In this document: positions 7,988-16,550 of the stretch, in pieces
Position numbering within the stretch: the stretch's first letter is position 1
Layout: each line of letters begins with the position of its first letter
NCBI RefSeq assembly: GCF_004023625.1
Contig: NZ_ML137713.1
Span: forward strand, 62,001-126,000
Direction of reading: 5' to 3'
From: Streptomyces cavernae
GTDB taxonomy: Bacteria; Actinomycetota; Actinomycetes; Streptomycetales; Streptomycetaceae
Length of the DNA: 64,000 nt
Program-made: the position numbers and the translations under genes
The notes under the pieces: generated by a model
Seen by the model: the letters and a program-made list of their open reading frames with translations, nothing else
Databases searched by the model: none
What the model was told of the DNA's origin: nothing

Positions 7988-9060
7988 TGCCACCAGCTCA
8001 GCGGCACCCCACGATGGCCGATGTGGCCCAACGGGCCGGGGTCTCCACTTCCACCGTCTCGCGCACCCTGCGCGGCCTGTCCACCGTCTCGCCGGAGGTT
8101 CGCGCCCGCGTTGAGGAGGCCGCACGGGAGTTGAACTTCGCCGTGTCGCGGCAGGCTGCAAGCCTTGTCACGGGCAGGACCGGGACCGTGGCAGTGCTCG
8201 TGCCCACACTCAACTCATGGTTCATGGGAGCCGCCCTGTCCAGCCTGGCCCCGCTGCTGCGGGCGGCCGGCATGGACCTGAACGTCTACATGGTCGGCGA
8301 CCTCGCCGCGCGCACCGCGTTCTTCGATCGGCTCCCGGCCCGGCGCAACGCCGACGCGCTGCTGGTGTTCTGCTTCGACCTCACCGACGAGGAGACCACG
8401 CGCCTGGACAACATCGGCATGCCAGTCATCTACGTCAGCCAGCACGTCGAGGGCCGCCCCAGCGTCTACGTCGACGATGTCGCCGGCGCCTGCAAGGCCA
8501 CTCGCCACCTGATCAACCTCGGACACCGTCGGATCGCCTTCGCGTACACCGTCGGCGTCCGTGGTTTCAGTTTCAGTTCACGTGAGCGACTCCTCGGCTA
8601 CCGTCAGGCGCTCGCCGAGGCGGGCATCCCGCTGGACGAGGACCTGGTGGTCACCACGCCACCCCGTGACAAGCGCGGCACCACGCAGGCGGTGGGCAAC
8701 CTGCTGAGCCTGCGGGAACCACCCACGGCGATCTTCGCCGAGCAGGACGAACTGGCCGCCTCCGTCATCTCGACCCTGCGCACGGTGCAGATCGAGGTGC
8801 CCGAACGGATCTCCGTCCTCGGCTTCGACGACCAGTTGATGGCGGAGTGGCTCGACCTGTCCACCGTGGCCCAGTCCCCCTCGGACATCGGCCGTGAAGC
8901 CGCCGAACTGGCCCTCGAGCTCATCAACGATCCCGAGGCGGACCGCGGCCGGCACATCGTCCTGCCCACGCACCTGATCCCACGAGGGACCACGGCCCCG
9001 CCGTCCGCCCCTCAGGGCGAACGCCAGGCCAACGGCCATGCCGAAGGCCGGCGCGTTTGA
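7987..9060 (+). CDS. aglR: LacI-family transcriptional repressor of the alpha-glucoside operon
   Basis: This protein of about 357 residues has the LacI helix-turn-helix at once (MADVAQRAGVSTSTVSRTLRG) and a hinge helix. A periplasmic-binding-like effector domain follows (VAVLVPTLNSWFMG, ISVLGFDDQLMAEWLDLSTVAQS). It is divergent from the sugar uptake operon and should repress it until an alpha-glucoside binds. The start at 7987 is chosen over the in-frame 7939 because the extra 16 residues are unlike the family and would precede the -10. The last 20 residues are a low-complexity tail. Confidence 0.88.
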   Translation: MPPAQRHPTMADVAQRAGVSTSTVSRTLRGLSTVSPEVRARVEEAARELNFAVSRQAASLVTGRTGTVAVLVPTLNSWFMGAALSSLAPLLRAAGMDLNVYMVGDLAARTAFFDRLPARRNADALLVFCFDLTDEETTRLDNIGMPVIYVSQHVEGRPSVYVDDVAGACKATRHLINLGHRRIAFAYTVGVRGFSFSSRERLLGYRQALAEAGIPLDEDLVVTTPPRDKRGTTQAVGNLLSLREPPTAIFAEQDELAASVISTLRTVQIEVPERISVLGFDDQLMAEWLDLSTVAQSPSDIGREAAELALELINDPEADRGRHIVLPTHLIPRGTTAPPSAPQGERQANGHAEGRRV

Positions 9061-9335
9061 GGCGACCACCGCCCGCGGCACGGCGAGTTCGCTTACGAAC
9101 CGAGCCTTTGAAGGGGTTCTGGCCGGGAGCACTGTCCACGGAGGTGCGGCCGCGCCGAGGGCATCGGCAGACCGGACACAGCGACCGCCCGCGCGAACAC
9201 CTCGGCGGGCGGACCCAGGCAGTCGTCGGCGTCGGCAGCCGCCGCGGTCCTTCTCCCCGAGCCCCCGTCCGCACGGCGGGAACCAGGTCGCCCCACCCGG
9301 CGTTGAGCAGGACACAAGGCAAGGTAGGGGTTCTC

Positions 9336-9968
9336 ATGGCGTACGGATCGCACTACGGCCCAGAATCTCAGTACGGACCGCACGGCGTGGCCCGCCCTGC
9401 GCCGGCGTCGCGCCGGGCACGGGCCAGGGACGCCGGCGTCGTGGTGGCGGGCTGGGTTGCCCTGCTGTGGGTGCTCGAAGCCATCGACACGGTGAGCGGC
9501 CACGCCCTGGACACCTTCGGCATCACCCCGCGTGAGGCCGGTGAACTGCGTGACGTCGTGCCCGCCGCCTTCGTGCACTTCGGGTTCGACCATCTCGCCG
9601 CGAACAGCGTGCCGCTGCTGGTCCTCGGCTTCCTGGCCGCGCTGTCCGGCCTGCGCCGGTTTCTCTCCGTCGTCACGTTGATAGTCCTCGCCAGCGGCCT
9701 GGGCGTGTGGCTGACGGCACCCGCGTACTCCACGACCGCCGGCGTCTCCGGCGTCATCTTCGGCCTCTTCGGCTATCTGCTGATACGCGGCTTCGTGGAC
9801 CGCCGCCCCGGCGACATCGTCGTGGGCCTCCTCGTCGGCCTGGTCTACGGCTCGCTCCTGTGGGGCGTCCTCCCGACGACGGCCGGGGTCAGCTGGCAGG
9901 GGCATCTCTTCGGCCTGCTCGGCGGGGTAGCCGCGGCCTTCGTGTTCAGGCGCTCGCGCGGCGCCTGA
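9336..9968 (+). CDS. Rhomboid-family intramembrane protein, probable serine protease
   Basis: This 210-residue polytopic protein has a Tyr/Gly/Pro-rich N-terminus (about 35 residues) and then six predicted helices. The rhomboid dyad appears intact: the GxSG motif as GVSGVIFG in one helix and a His in WQGHLFGLLGG of a later helix. The HFGFDHLAANS segment matches the conserved His/Asn helix of the family. Such enzymes cut substrate transmembrane helices inside the membrane. The ATG at 9336 follows an AGGTAGGGG site. The 275-bp gap before it shows no other gene. Substrates are unknown. Confidence 0.85.
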   Translation: MAYGSHYGPESQYGPHGVARPAPASRRARARDAGVVVAGWVALLWVLEAIDTVSGHALDTFGITPREAGELRDVVPAAFVHFGFDHLAANSVPLLVLGFLAALSGLRRFLSVVTLIVLASGLGVWLTAPAYSTTAGVSGVIFGLFGYLLIRGFVDRRPGDIVVGLLVGLVYGSLLWGVLPTTAGVSWQGHLFGLLGGVAAAFVFRRSRGA

Positions 9969-10014
9969 GCAAGGGCGGTGGGCTTGAGACGGCCCATGGC
10001 CCTGGGGAGGGTGT

Positions 10015-10119
10015 CTACGGCGCGAGGGAGAAGTAGTTCTCTTCTTCCTGGGTGAAGTGAAGGCGCAGGACGGTGTTCGGGCCGTAGAGGCAGGAACGCA
10101 GGTCGTCGAATTGCTCTGC
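10015..10119 (-). pseudogene. 3' remnant of a hemerythrin-domain gene
   Basis: About 34 codons on the minus strand read like the C-terminal end of Streptomyces hemerythrin/HHE proteins (DDLRSCLYG, then VLRLHFTQEEENYFSL with the expected metal-ligand His and Glu) and end in a proper stop. Upstream, none of the three frames continues the domain, so the 5' part is deleted or scrambled. The rest of 9969-10614 shows no gene. Confidence 0.5.
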
Positions 10120-10614
10120 CGGAGTCGGGGACGAGCCGAGAGACCAGCGGCGGCGGGATTGCTCCTTCCCACCGGACCTCGCCGCTCGCGTCCGCCTGCC
10201 TCTCAGGGTGGTGGACGTGTCCCTGCGGCGGGTGCCGGAGTGGGGGGACCGGTGCCCGCTCCCTCGGTGACTTCTCGTCATCCACCGACGCGAGTTCTCG
10301 CGCGGTACGGACCTTGAGTGGACGAGCGTGCCTCGGCGTTCGGGACGGCAGTGGTGACCACCCGGAGATCGCCGACCGGCATGTGACGCGGAATTCGAGG
10401 CCGTTGAGGGCCGACCGGCCCACTTGTGGCCCCGGACAGCCCATGGGATCCCGCCCGGTTCCGCTGGACGCTCGGAGTGCCGAGAGGTTCTGGAGGAGGT
10501 CCGCGATGCCGGACGCACCGGGCGGAGCCACCGTGCTCGATGCACGCGTGCGCCTGCTGCCGCGCGGGTCCCCGGACCCGTATCCGCGCCGACTTCGCTG
10601 AGGAGGCAACGGTC

Positions 10615-11346
10615 ATGAAGCACAACAAGGTCGGTTCCGTGATGACCACGGACGTCGTCCGCGCCGAGTACGCCACCCCCTTCAAGGAGGTGGCAGGGTT
10701 GCTCGGTGAGCATCGCATCAGCGGACTGCCGGTGGTCGACGACGACGAGAAGGTGATCGGTGTCATCTCCGAGACCGACCTGCTTCTGAGGCAGGCCGAG
10801 ACGCCCGACCCGTACCAGCCGAAGAAGCACTTCCGGCTCGCCGACCTGACACCCGCCGCCAGGAAGCGGGAGGCGAAGGCCCACGCTCGCACCGCCGGGC
10901 AGCTGATGTCCGAGCCTCCGGTCACGGTCCACGCCGAGGACACCATCGTCGCGGCAGCCCGGACCATGGTCCGGCACCATGTGGAGCGGTTGCCCGTCCT
11001 CGACGCGGAGGAGCGGCTCGTCGGCATCGTCACCCGTCGTGACCTGCTTCAGGTCTTCCTGCGGCCCGACGATGAGATCCGCAACGAGGTGATCGACGAG
11101 GTGCTGGGACGTGCCCTGTGGTTGTCGCCACGCGTCATCGACGTCTCCGTGGCGGACGGCGTGGTCACGCTCTCCGGGCAGATGGAGCGCAAGAGCGAGA
11201 CGGAGATCGCTGCCTCCATGACCCGGCAGATGGACGGTGTCGTCGGGGTCGTCAGCGAACTCACCTACCGGCTGGACGACGCCCGTATCCAGGCCGAGGA
11301 GCAGGCGTTCCGCGGCGTGGCCGACGACTGGCTGCGCAGGCTGTGA
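10615..11346 (+). CDS. CBS-domain pair protein with C-terminal BON domain
   Basis: This 243-residue soluble protein has a first CBS motif at about residues 8-60 (VGSVMTTDVVRAEY, GLPVVDDDEKVIGVISETDL) and a second at about 98-150 (AGQLMSEPPVTVHAED, RLPVLDAEERLVGIVTRRDL). A BON domain follows at about 165-225 (VSVADGVVTLSGQMERKSE). CBS pairs bind adenine nucleotides and act as energy sensors; BON domains bind membranes or lipids. Many actinomycetes carry such proteins near redox and dormancy genes, but the partner is unknown here. AGGAGG sits 8 nt before the ATG. It is probably monocistronic. Confidence 0.92.
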   Translation: MKHNKVGSVMTTDVVRAEYATPFKEVAGLLGEHRISGLPVVDDDEKVIGVISETDLLLRQAETPDPYQPKKHFRLADLTPAARKREAKAHARTAGQLMSEPPVTVHAEDTIVAAARTMVRHHVERLPVLDAEERLVGIVTRRDLLQVFLRPDDEIRNEVIDEVLGRALWLSPRVIDVSVADGVVTLSGQMERKSETEIAASMTRQMDGVVGVVSELTYRLDDARIQAEEQAFRGVADDWLRRL

Positions 11347-11541
11347 GAACTCTCCGGGAGGTCCGTGTTGTAACGAGCCCTGACCGCGCGACTCTCCGCC
11401 TCGCCCACGCCGCTGTCCCGGCACCCCACGCACAACAGCCGACTCTGGTTCTCAGCATCGCGACAACCCCGGCACGTCACCGAGTTGGCGTTGTGAATCT
11501 GGCAGAACAGTATGCCCGTTTGGGGCCTGTTTGTTAGAACT

Positions 11542-11572
11542 GCCCGCCCCGCGTGCGGAGTTGCGGGCGGGG
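11542..11572 (+). terminator. Possible hairpin terminator in the 11347-11764 gap
   Basis: CCCGCCC (11543-11549) pairs with GGGCGGG (11565-11571) across a 15-nt loop, without a U-tract. It lies nearly 200 bp after the CBS gene, so assignment is weak. No gene is recognisable in the surrounding 418 bp. Confidence 0.25.
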
Positions 11573-11764
11573 CTCACCCAGGGCCGTTTCCAGCGGATGC
11601 TTCTGCGCATGTGGTGCAGCTCATAGCAACCGGTCCCCGTGTGGTACGCGTGTGACAGGTGAGAATAGAGTGGCAGATGTTCCCTACTGCCCCCGTAGCA
11701 ATGCGATATGACGGGAAGTCAGGGCAGCGTTCGCCACCCGTGCACCACCCGAAGGGATCATTCC

Positions 11765-12880
11765 TTGCGTCACAAGAAGCGCGCCATGACCCGTCGCACC
11801 GTCCTCGGAGCGGCCGGTCTCGCAGCCGGCGCCGCCGCCGCGGTCCCGGTTTTCGCCTCGGCCGCCCCGACCAAGGCCACGACGAGGCAGGAGCGTGTGC
11901 CCCGCACCCGGGCGAAGACGTTCTCGGGCGCGGCAGCCAAGTCCGCGGAGCCGGGCTTCCCCGTCGAATACGTCGGCGTCACCTGGACCGGGGCCCAGCG
12001 CGGTGCCGGCATCAGACTGCTCGACCAGGACGGCAAGGCGGGCGCGTGGCAGACGCTGAAGCCGGTCTGCGCCGCCGGAGCGGACGGGGACGCCGGGGAA
12101 CCCGCGAAGAACGCGAGCGTGCTGGTGCCCACCGGTGGGGCCGCCGGTTACGAACTCAGGATGCCGGACGGTGCGACCAACGTACGCTCCACCGCCATCG
12201 ACACGGTCAACGGTCCGACCATGAAGGTCTCCGTGCCCACCGAGACGGCGTCGTTCCGGGGCGTCGAGTTCATCACCCGGGCCGGCTGGGGTGCCGACGA
12301 ATCCCTCCGCTTCAAGGCGGACGGCACCGAGAACTCGCCGCAGACCTACTACCCGGCCCAGACGATGACGGTGCATCACACGGCGGGCGCCAACGGCGAC
12401 TTGGACCCGGCCGCCACCATTCGTGCGTATTACTTCATGCACGCGATCACCAACGACTGGGGTGACATCGGCTACCACTTCCTCATCGATGAGGCGGGCC
12501 TCATCTACGAGGGCCGTTACACGGGCACGGACGGCATCCCGGCCCACAACGCCGACGGGAAGATGGTGACCGCGTTCCACGCCGCCGGCTTCAACTCCGG
12601 CAACCTCGGCATCGCCGTACTCGGCAGCTTCGAGAGCCAGGCCCCGACCGCCGCCGCCCGTCAGTCGCTGACCAAGCTGCTCGCGGCGCTGTCCGACTAC
12701 CACAACTTCGACCCCGAGGCCGCCGTCACCTTCGTCAACCCTGTCAACGGCGTCAAGAAGAACGTCCGGATGATCAGCGGTCACCGCGACTGGCTGGCCA
12801 CCGAGTGCCCCGGCACCACGTTCTACGGTGACCTCCCCGCCCTGCGCAGGGACGTCGCGGCAGCGCGTTCCGGTAGCTGA
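11765..12880 (+). CDS. Tat-exported N-acetylmuramoyl-L-alanine amidase (PGRP/amidase_2 type)
   Basis: This secreted peptidoglycan hydrolase has about 371 residues. A twin-arginine signal (TRRTVLGAAGLAAG) precedes a hydrophobic core. A beta-rich N-terminal region follows, then the PGRP/type 2 amidase domain with zinc ligands in TVHHTAG, GYHF and SGHRDWLATECPG (His and Cys). The enzyme cuts the bond between MurNAc and L-Ala of the stem peptide. The TTG at 11765 is chosen because AAGGGA lies 7 nt upstream; the alternative ATG at 11786 lacks a site. It is single and likely acts in wall remodelling. Confidence 0.9.
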   Translation: MRHKKRAMTRRTVLGAAGLAAGAAAAVPVFASAAPTKATTRQERVPRTRAKTFSGAAAKSAEPGFPVEYVGVTWTGAQRGAGIRLLDQDGKAGAWQTLKPVCAAGADGDAGEPAKNASVLVPTGGAAGYELRMPDGATNVRSTAIDTVNGPTMKVSVPTETASFRGVEFITRAGWGADESLRFKADGTENSPQTYYPAQTMTVHHTAGANGDLDPAATIRAYYFMHAITNDWGDIGYHFLIDEAGLIYEGRYTGTDGIPAHNADGKMVTAFHAAGFNSGNLGIAVLGSFESQAPTAAARQSLTKLLAALSDYHNFDPEAAVTFVNPVNGVKKNVRMISGHRDWLATECPGTTFYGDLPALRRDVAAARSGS

Positions 12881-13040
12881 CGCAGGGCTCCACCAGTCAG
12901 CAGTAACACGCGAGGAGGGCGTCCGCGGGAGCGGGCGCCCTCCGAACGGAGGCGAACCGGTCCGGAAGTCGATCGCGTCGGAAGACTCGATCACGGGCGC
13001 TGAGTTGATCGTCGGGGCCCGTTGTGGACCGCGGTTGCGT

Positions 13041-13340
13041 CTACTGGACACCGCTCCGTCCTCGCTCGCGTATCCGGACCGCCACGAACGCGATCAATGC
13101 CAGTGCGACGACGGCGATGACCGCCTTCTGGAAGATGCCCGCGTAGTCGTCCACGACCTGCCAGTTGTCGCCCAGCACGTAGCCGGCCACGACGAAGCCG
13201 GAGTTCCAGATCAGGCTGCCGAGCGTGGTCAGGGGCAGGAACTGCCGCACAGGCATCCGTTCGACGCCCGCCGGCAGCGAGATGAGGTTTCGGAACAGGG
13301 GCACCATCCGGCCGAAGAACACCGCCTTCGTGCCCGGGTA
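13041..13340 (-). pseudogene. 5'-truncated DedA-family membrane protein gene
   Basis: The last 98 codons match the C-terminal half of DedA/SNARE-associated proteins: KAVFFGRMVP, then NLISLPAGVERMPV, TTLGSLIWN and two helices, ending in a basic tail. DedA proteins are about 200 residues and act in membrane lipid (undecaprenyl phosphate or PE) translocation. Upstream of about 13340 the same frame stays open but reads as compositionally shifted sequence with no helices, and the other frames do not restore the N-terminus. The gene therefore looks broken or rearranged. The remaining 13341-13815 shows no gene. Confidence 0.6.
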
Positions 13341-13815
13341 CGACCAGCTCCTGGCGCTGTGCCACCGGGCCTGGTTGGGCCGGACGGTCGCGGAACTGAG
13401 CGCAGTAGGCAATCTGGGTGGCAAGACGATCTGGTGCGAGCAGGCCCTGCCGACCGAGGTGGGGCCGGACCGGCCCGACGAGCAGGAGCCGGTCGAGGCA
13501 GCATGACCGGGGGTCGCACGGTGGGCCGCAGGCCTGGAGCATAAGGCCCCGTCGGACGCCGTGGTCGCGGCCTTTTCCAGGGCACTCGCGGGCCCTGTGC
13601 GGCACGCCGACAGCTGGAGGCGGAGCGCCGGGGGCACGGGTCGCCTCCCGCCCCGGCGAGCCTGGCCATCGCGCGAGGAGGCCGAGGGGCACTCAACAGT
13701 GCCTGAGTACTTACGGATCCAGTGCACCGCCGACATGGCCGGCACTACCCGGTGCGGGAGAAGGGCGCCCGGACGCCCGGACGACCGGGCGCCCCTCTTC
13801 CCGTACGGCCGTGCG

Positions 13816-15756
13816 TCAGGGCACCTCGACCCACTGCGCCTTGCTCGGCGTCCCCTGGCCGTCCACCACGAACAGCATGTACCAGCCGGAATGGACCAGA
13901 TTGCGGTTCTCGGGGACGGTGACGGTCACGCCGTCCTTCGTCTTCTTGAGGTCCAGCGCGATGGACCGCTGGTCGACGTCGGTGACGTGCGTGGTGGCGC
14001 TCGGGCGGATCAGCCGCGCCGTCTTGATGGACGACGCGTGCTTCGTGGCGAAGGTCGCCGACTCGCCGCGCGCGATGGCCTTCGGGCCGCCGCTGAGTGT
14101 GGGCCGCGCGCCCTGGTACAGATACGTCGGCGTGTAGATCGTGATGCGCTTCTCGGCCGTGCCGGGCTTGGTGTTGGCCTTGTCGCCGAAGAGCGGGTCT
14201 CCGCCGAAGAACATCACGCGGCCGTCGGGCAGCAGCACCGAACCGGCGTGGTAGTTGCGGCCCACCAGCGGGTCGGCGACGCGTTCGAAGGTATTGGACT
14301 TCGGGTGGTAGATCCGCGCCTGGAGGATGTTGGAGCCGCTGCGCGCGCGGTAGTCCTCGGAGCCGCCGGAGACCAGCACGGTGTCGTCGGGCAGGATCGA
14401 GGCCTCCGGGTAGCGGGTGCCCTTCTCCAGCTCGGGCCCGTCCACGAAGCGCGGGTTCTCGGCCTTGAGGTCGATGAGGCGGGTCTTGTTGCTGGACAGC
14501 TTGGACTCACCGACCCCGCCGCCGCCGATGACCATGTACTTGTCGTCCTGCGCCGGCGGCAGCAGCACCGTGCCGGAGGTCTCCATCAGCTTCGGGTCGC
14601 TCAGGCCCGGCAACTTGGTGAACTTGTTGGTCTTCAGGTCCCAGATGCCCGGGTCGCGGCCCACGTCGTCCGGGCCGTAACCCGCGTTGGAGCCCGAGTA
14701 GAAGATCTTGCCGTTCTGCATCAGGAACAGCGCCGGGTAGGTGGGGAACTGCATCTTCCCCGCCGTGTACTTCCACGTCCTGGTCTTCGGGTCGTAGATC
14801 TCGTTCTTGCCCGGCACGAGCTGGCCGATGTCGTCGAGCCCGGACACGCTGAGGATCCTTCCGTCGCTCAGCGTGGTCAGCGTCGGGTACCAGCGAGCCT
14901 CGTTCATCGGGTCGACCTTGATGTACTTCTCGGCGACCGGGTCGAACTCGTAGGTGTCCTTCAGGCCCTGGAAGTCCTTCTTGTCCAGAGCGAGCTTCTG
15001 CGCGATGCCGTAGATGTTGCGGGCGTCGGCACCGGTGAGGCCCTGGATGCGGTAGTTGTCCTCGGTGCCGGTCTCGTACTTGGCGCCCTCCTTCTGCGCC
15101 TCGACATAGACGCGGCCGTAGCCCGGGTTGTTGCGCAGCCATGTGCCGGTCTTCTTGTCGAAGACCTTCTTCGCGCGTGGAATGAGGACCGATTCCGTCG
15201 CCATGAAGGTCTTGCCGTTCTCCCTGCCCTTGAACCTGGTGCCGCCGGGCAGCGTCATCGGCTTGTCCGGATTCTCGTTGTAGATGATCATCACGCCGCC
15301 GGCCTTCTTCACGTTGCCCTTGAGCTTCTCGTAGCTCTTGGTGCCGCCCGCCACGAGCAGGTTGCCGTTGGCCAGCTGGGTGTGGCCGCCGCAGAACAGG
15401 TCGTTCGGCGTCGGGACTCTCTTGATGGTGTTCTTGACCGGGTCCCACAGACGCGTGTCGTACACCTTCGCGTCCTTGTTCTTCTGGTTGTTGCCGGAGC
15501 CCGCGATCATCAGGATCTTGCCGGTGCGCAGCAGTGCCGCGTGAATGGTGTTCTGCTGGAACTCCTCGGGGAACTCGACGACCTCCCAGTGGCCGTTCTC
15601 GGCTTTGTACTCGGCTGTGTTGATTTGGTACTGGTGGTATTTGTCGGCGCCGAAGCGGTACAGCCACGGCCCGTTCATCCCGGCCAGTGCGAGGACCACC
15701 GTCGTGCCTATCGCGAGACGACGAGCGCGACGGCGGCCGGCAGTACGGATGGTCAT
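13816..15756 (-). CDS. glxA: GlxA-type copper radical oxidase (galactose oxidase-like)
   Basis: This 646-residue protein is anchored by an N-terminal helix (about residues 14-33). A seven-bladed kelch propeller and a C-terminal DUF1929 domain follow. Expected mononuclear copper and radical residues are present: Cys122 (LFCGGH) for the Tyr-Cys cofactor, Trp289 (ARWYPT) that stacks over it, Tyr502-His503 (GRNYHAGS) and His590 (TTHVTDVDQRS). In S. lividans GlxA oxidises glycan ends made by the neighbouring synthase CslA and is needed for hyphal tip polysaccharide and development. Here no cslA lies next to it, which is unusual. The minus-strand leader holds GGGGAG and AAGGA before the ATG. Confidence 0.93.
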   Translation of the reverse strand: MTIRTAGRRRARRLAIGTTVVLALAGMNGPWLYRFGADKYHQYQINTAEYKAENGHWEVVEFPEEFQQNTIHAALLRTGKILMIAGSGNNQKNKDAKVYDTRLWDPVKNTIKRVPTPNDLFCGGHTQLANGNLLVAGGTKSYEKLKGNVKKAGGVMIIYNENPDKPMTLPGGTRFKGRENGKTFMATESVLIPRAKKVFDKKTGTWLRNNPGYGRVYVEAQKEGAKYETGTEDNYRIQGLTGADARNIYGIAQKLALDKKDFQGLKDTYEFDPVAEKYIKVDPMNEARWYPTLTTLSDGRILSVSGLDDIGQLVPGKNEIYDPKTRTWKYTAGKMQFPTYPALFLMQNGKIFYSGSNAGYGPDDVGRDPGIWDLKTNKFTKLPGLSDPKLMETSGTVLLPPAQDDKYMVIGGGGVGESKLSSNKTRLIDLKAENPRFVDGPELEKGTRYPEASILPDDTVLVSGGSEDYRARSGSNILQARIYHPKSNTFERVADPLVGRNYHAGSVLLPDGRVMFFGGDPLFGDKANTKPGTAEKRITIYTPTYLYQGARPTLSGGPKAIARGESATFATKHASSIKTARLIRPSATTHVTDVDQRSIALDLKKTKDGVTVTVPENRNLVHSGWYMLFVVDGQGTPSKAQWVEVP

Positions 15757-16210
15757 TCCTTACGTCTCCCCAAGAGCGAGCTGCATGGTCTGGTCGGTGC
15801 CGCCACCGGAGGCAGCCCGACTCGGCCTGTGCCGGGCGGGCGTGCCGCGCATGCCGCCCCGGCAACGGCCGTGGCTCGTGGTGCTGCCCCACCGGCTCAC
15901 GAAATCCGGCGGCCCGAGCTGGGCAGGGACGACGAGCTTCGGACCACGAACTCCGTCTCCGGGGGAGTGGAGGCCGCACGAGCGTAATTGATCATCCCGA
16001 CGTGCGGCCGGGACGCACTAGGGCCTACCAGGGCCGAAAAAACAGGGCCGAAATCAGAGCCGTTCGGACCTCGCGGACTTCGCACTGCCGCCCCCTCGGC
16101 AGTGGCCTCTGTCCGGCCCGAAGGAGAGTCGGGTGGGACGAATGACCACTTGATCCGGATTCAATGCCGCGCTAGGAGTGTGACGCCCGAGAACCGGCGT
16201 GGCCCGGCTC
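15757..16210. other. Gene-poor region upstream of glxA
   Basis: No intact gene is seen. On the minus strand near 15900-16000 a short open stretch reads ETEFVVRSSS, resembling the last residues of LacI-family regulators (usually TELVVRxS), so a degraded regulator may have stood here. The glxA promoter should lie within the first 150 bp. Confidence 0.25.
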
Positions 16211-16211
16211 A

Positions 16212-16412
16212 GGGGTCCTTGCACCATGCCCGCCCGGGTCGCGCGGCCCGGCACCGCTCCCCCAAGCTCTCGGCTGCGCTCGAGCAGGGGGCACCCCCAT
16301 CGCCGCGTTGCCAAAAGGTCCTAGTAGCTCCGCTACGAGGACCTTCCGGCGCCTTGCGATGCACGGCACCAGACCACGCGACCTGATCGGACGCTCATAG
16401 TGCAAGGACCCC
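16212..16412. mobile_element. Miniature inverted-repeat element (MITE), about 201 bp, 3-bp target duplication
   Basis: The ends are perfect inverted repeats: AGGGGTCCTTGCAC at 16211-16224 and its complement at 16400-16413. A degenerate match continues to about 45-50 bp inward. TCA flanks both sides (16209-16211 and 16413-16415), a TNA duplication typical of some IS5-family elements. Inside are two hairpins: a 14-bp arm pair AAGGTCCTAGTAGC/GCTACGAGGACCTT (16315-16345, one mismatch, 3-nt loop), and a GGGGGTGCCCCC-type structure at about 16255-16300 that recurs in the second element at 21.5 kb. There is no transposase, so mobility would need a helper. Confidence 0.75.
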
Positions 16413-16415
16413 TCA

Positions 16416-16550
16416 GTCCTTGACCCCTGGTCCATCAACTGCGGCACCTGCGCCCGCTGCCGCGCCGGACTCACCGCGCACTGCGCCGCCGTGCCCTGCA
16501 CGGCGATGTACGGTGCCGCCATCGGCGGCAGTTGGGCGGACTCGCTCAGG
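16416..16550 (+). pseudogene. Internal fragment of a zinc-dependent alcohol dehydrogenase
   Basis: Read on the plus strand, NCGTCARCRAG, LTAHC and AMYGAAIGGSWADSL match the structural-zinc Cys cluster and following loop of medium-chain alcohol dehydrogenases (family pattern CGxCxxCRxG...C). Nothing before it (the MITE begins 3 bp away) or after it (the end of the opposite-strand dehydrogenase) continues the protein. It is a gene relic of about 45 codons next to the element and is distinct from the intact dehydrogenase downstream. Confidence 0.65.

Noticed and set aside
13225..13506. Plus-strand frame of about 93 codons opposite the DedA relic
   Set aside because: It is the antisense of the degenerating DedA gene, with no ribosome site or domain.
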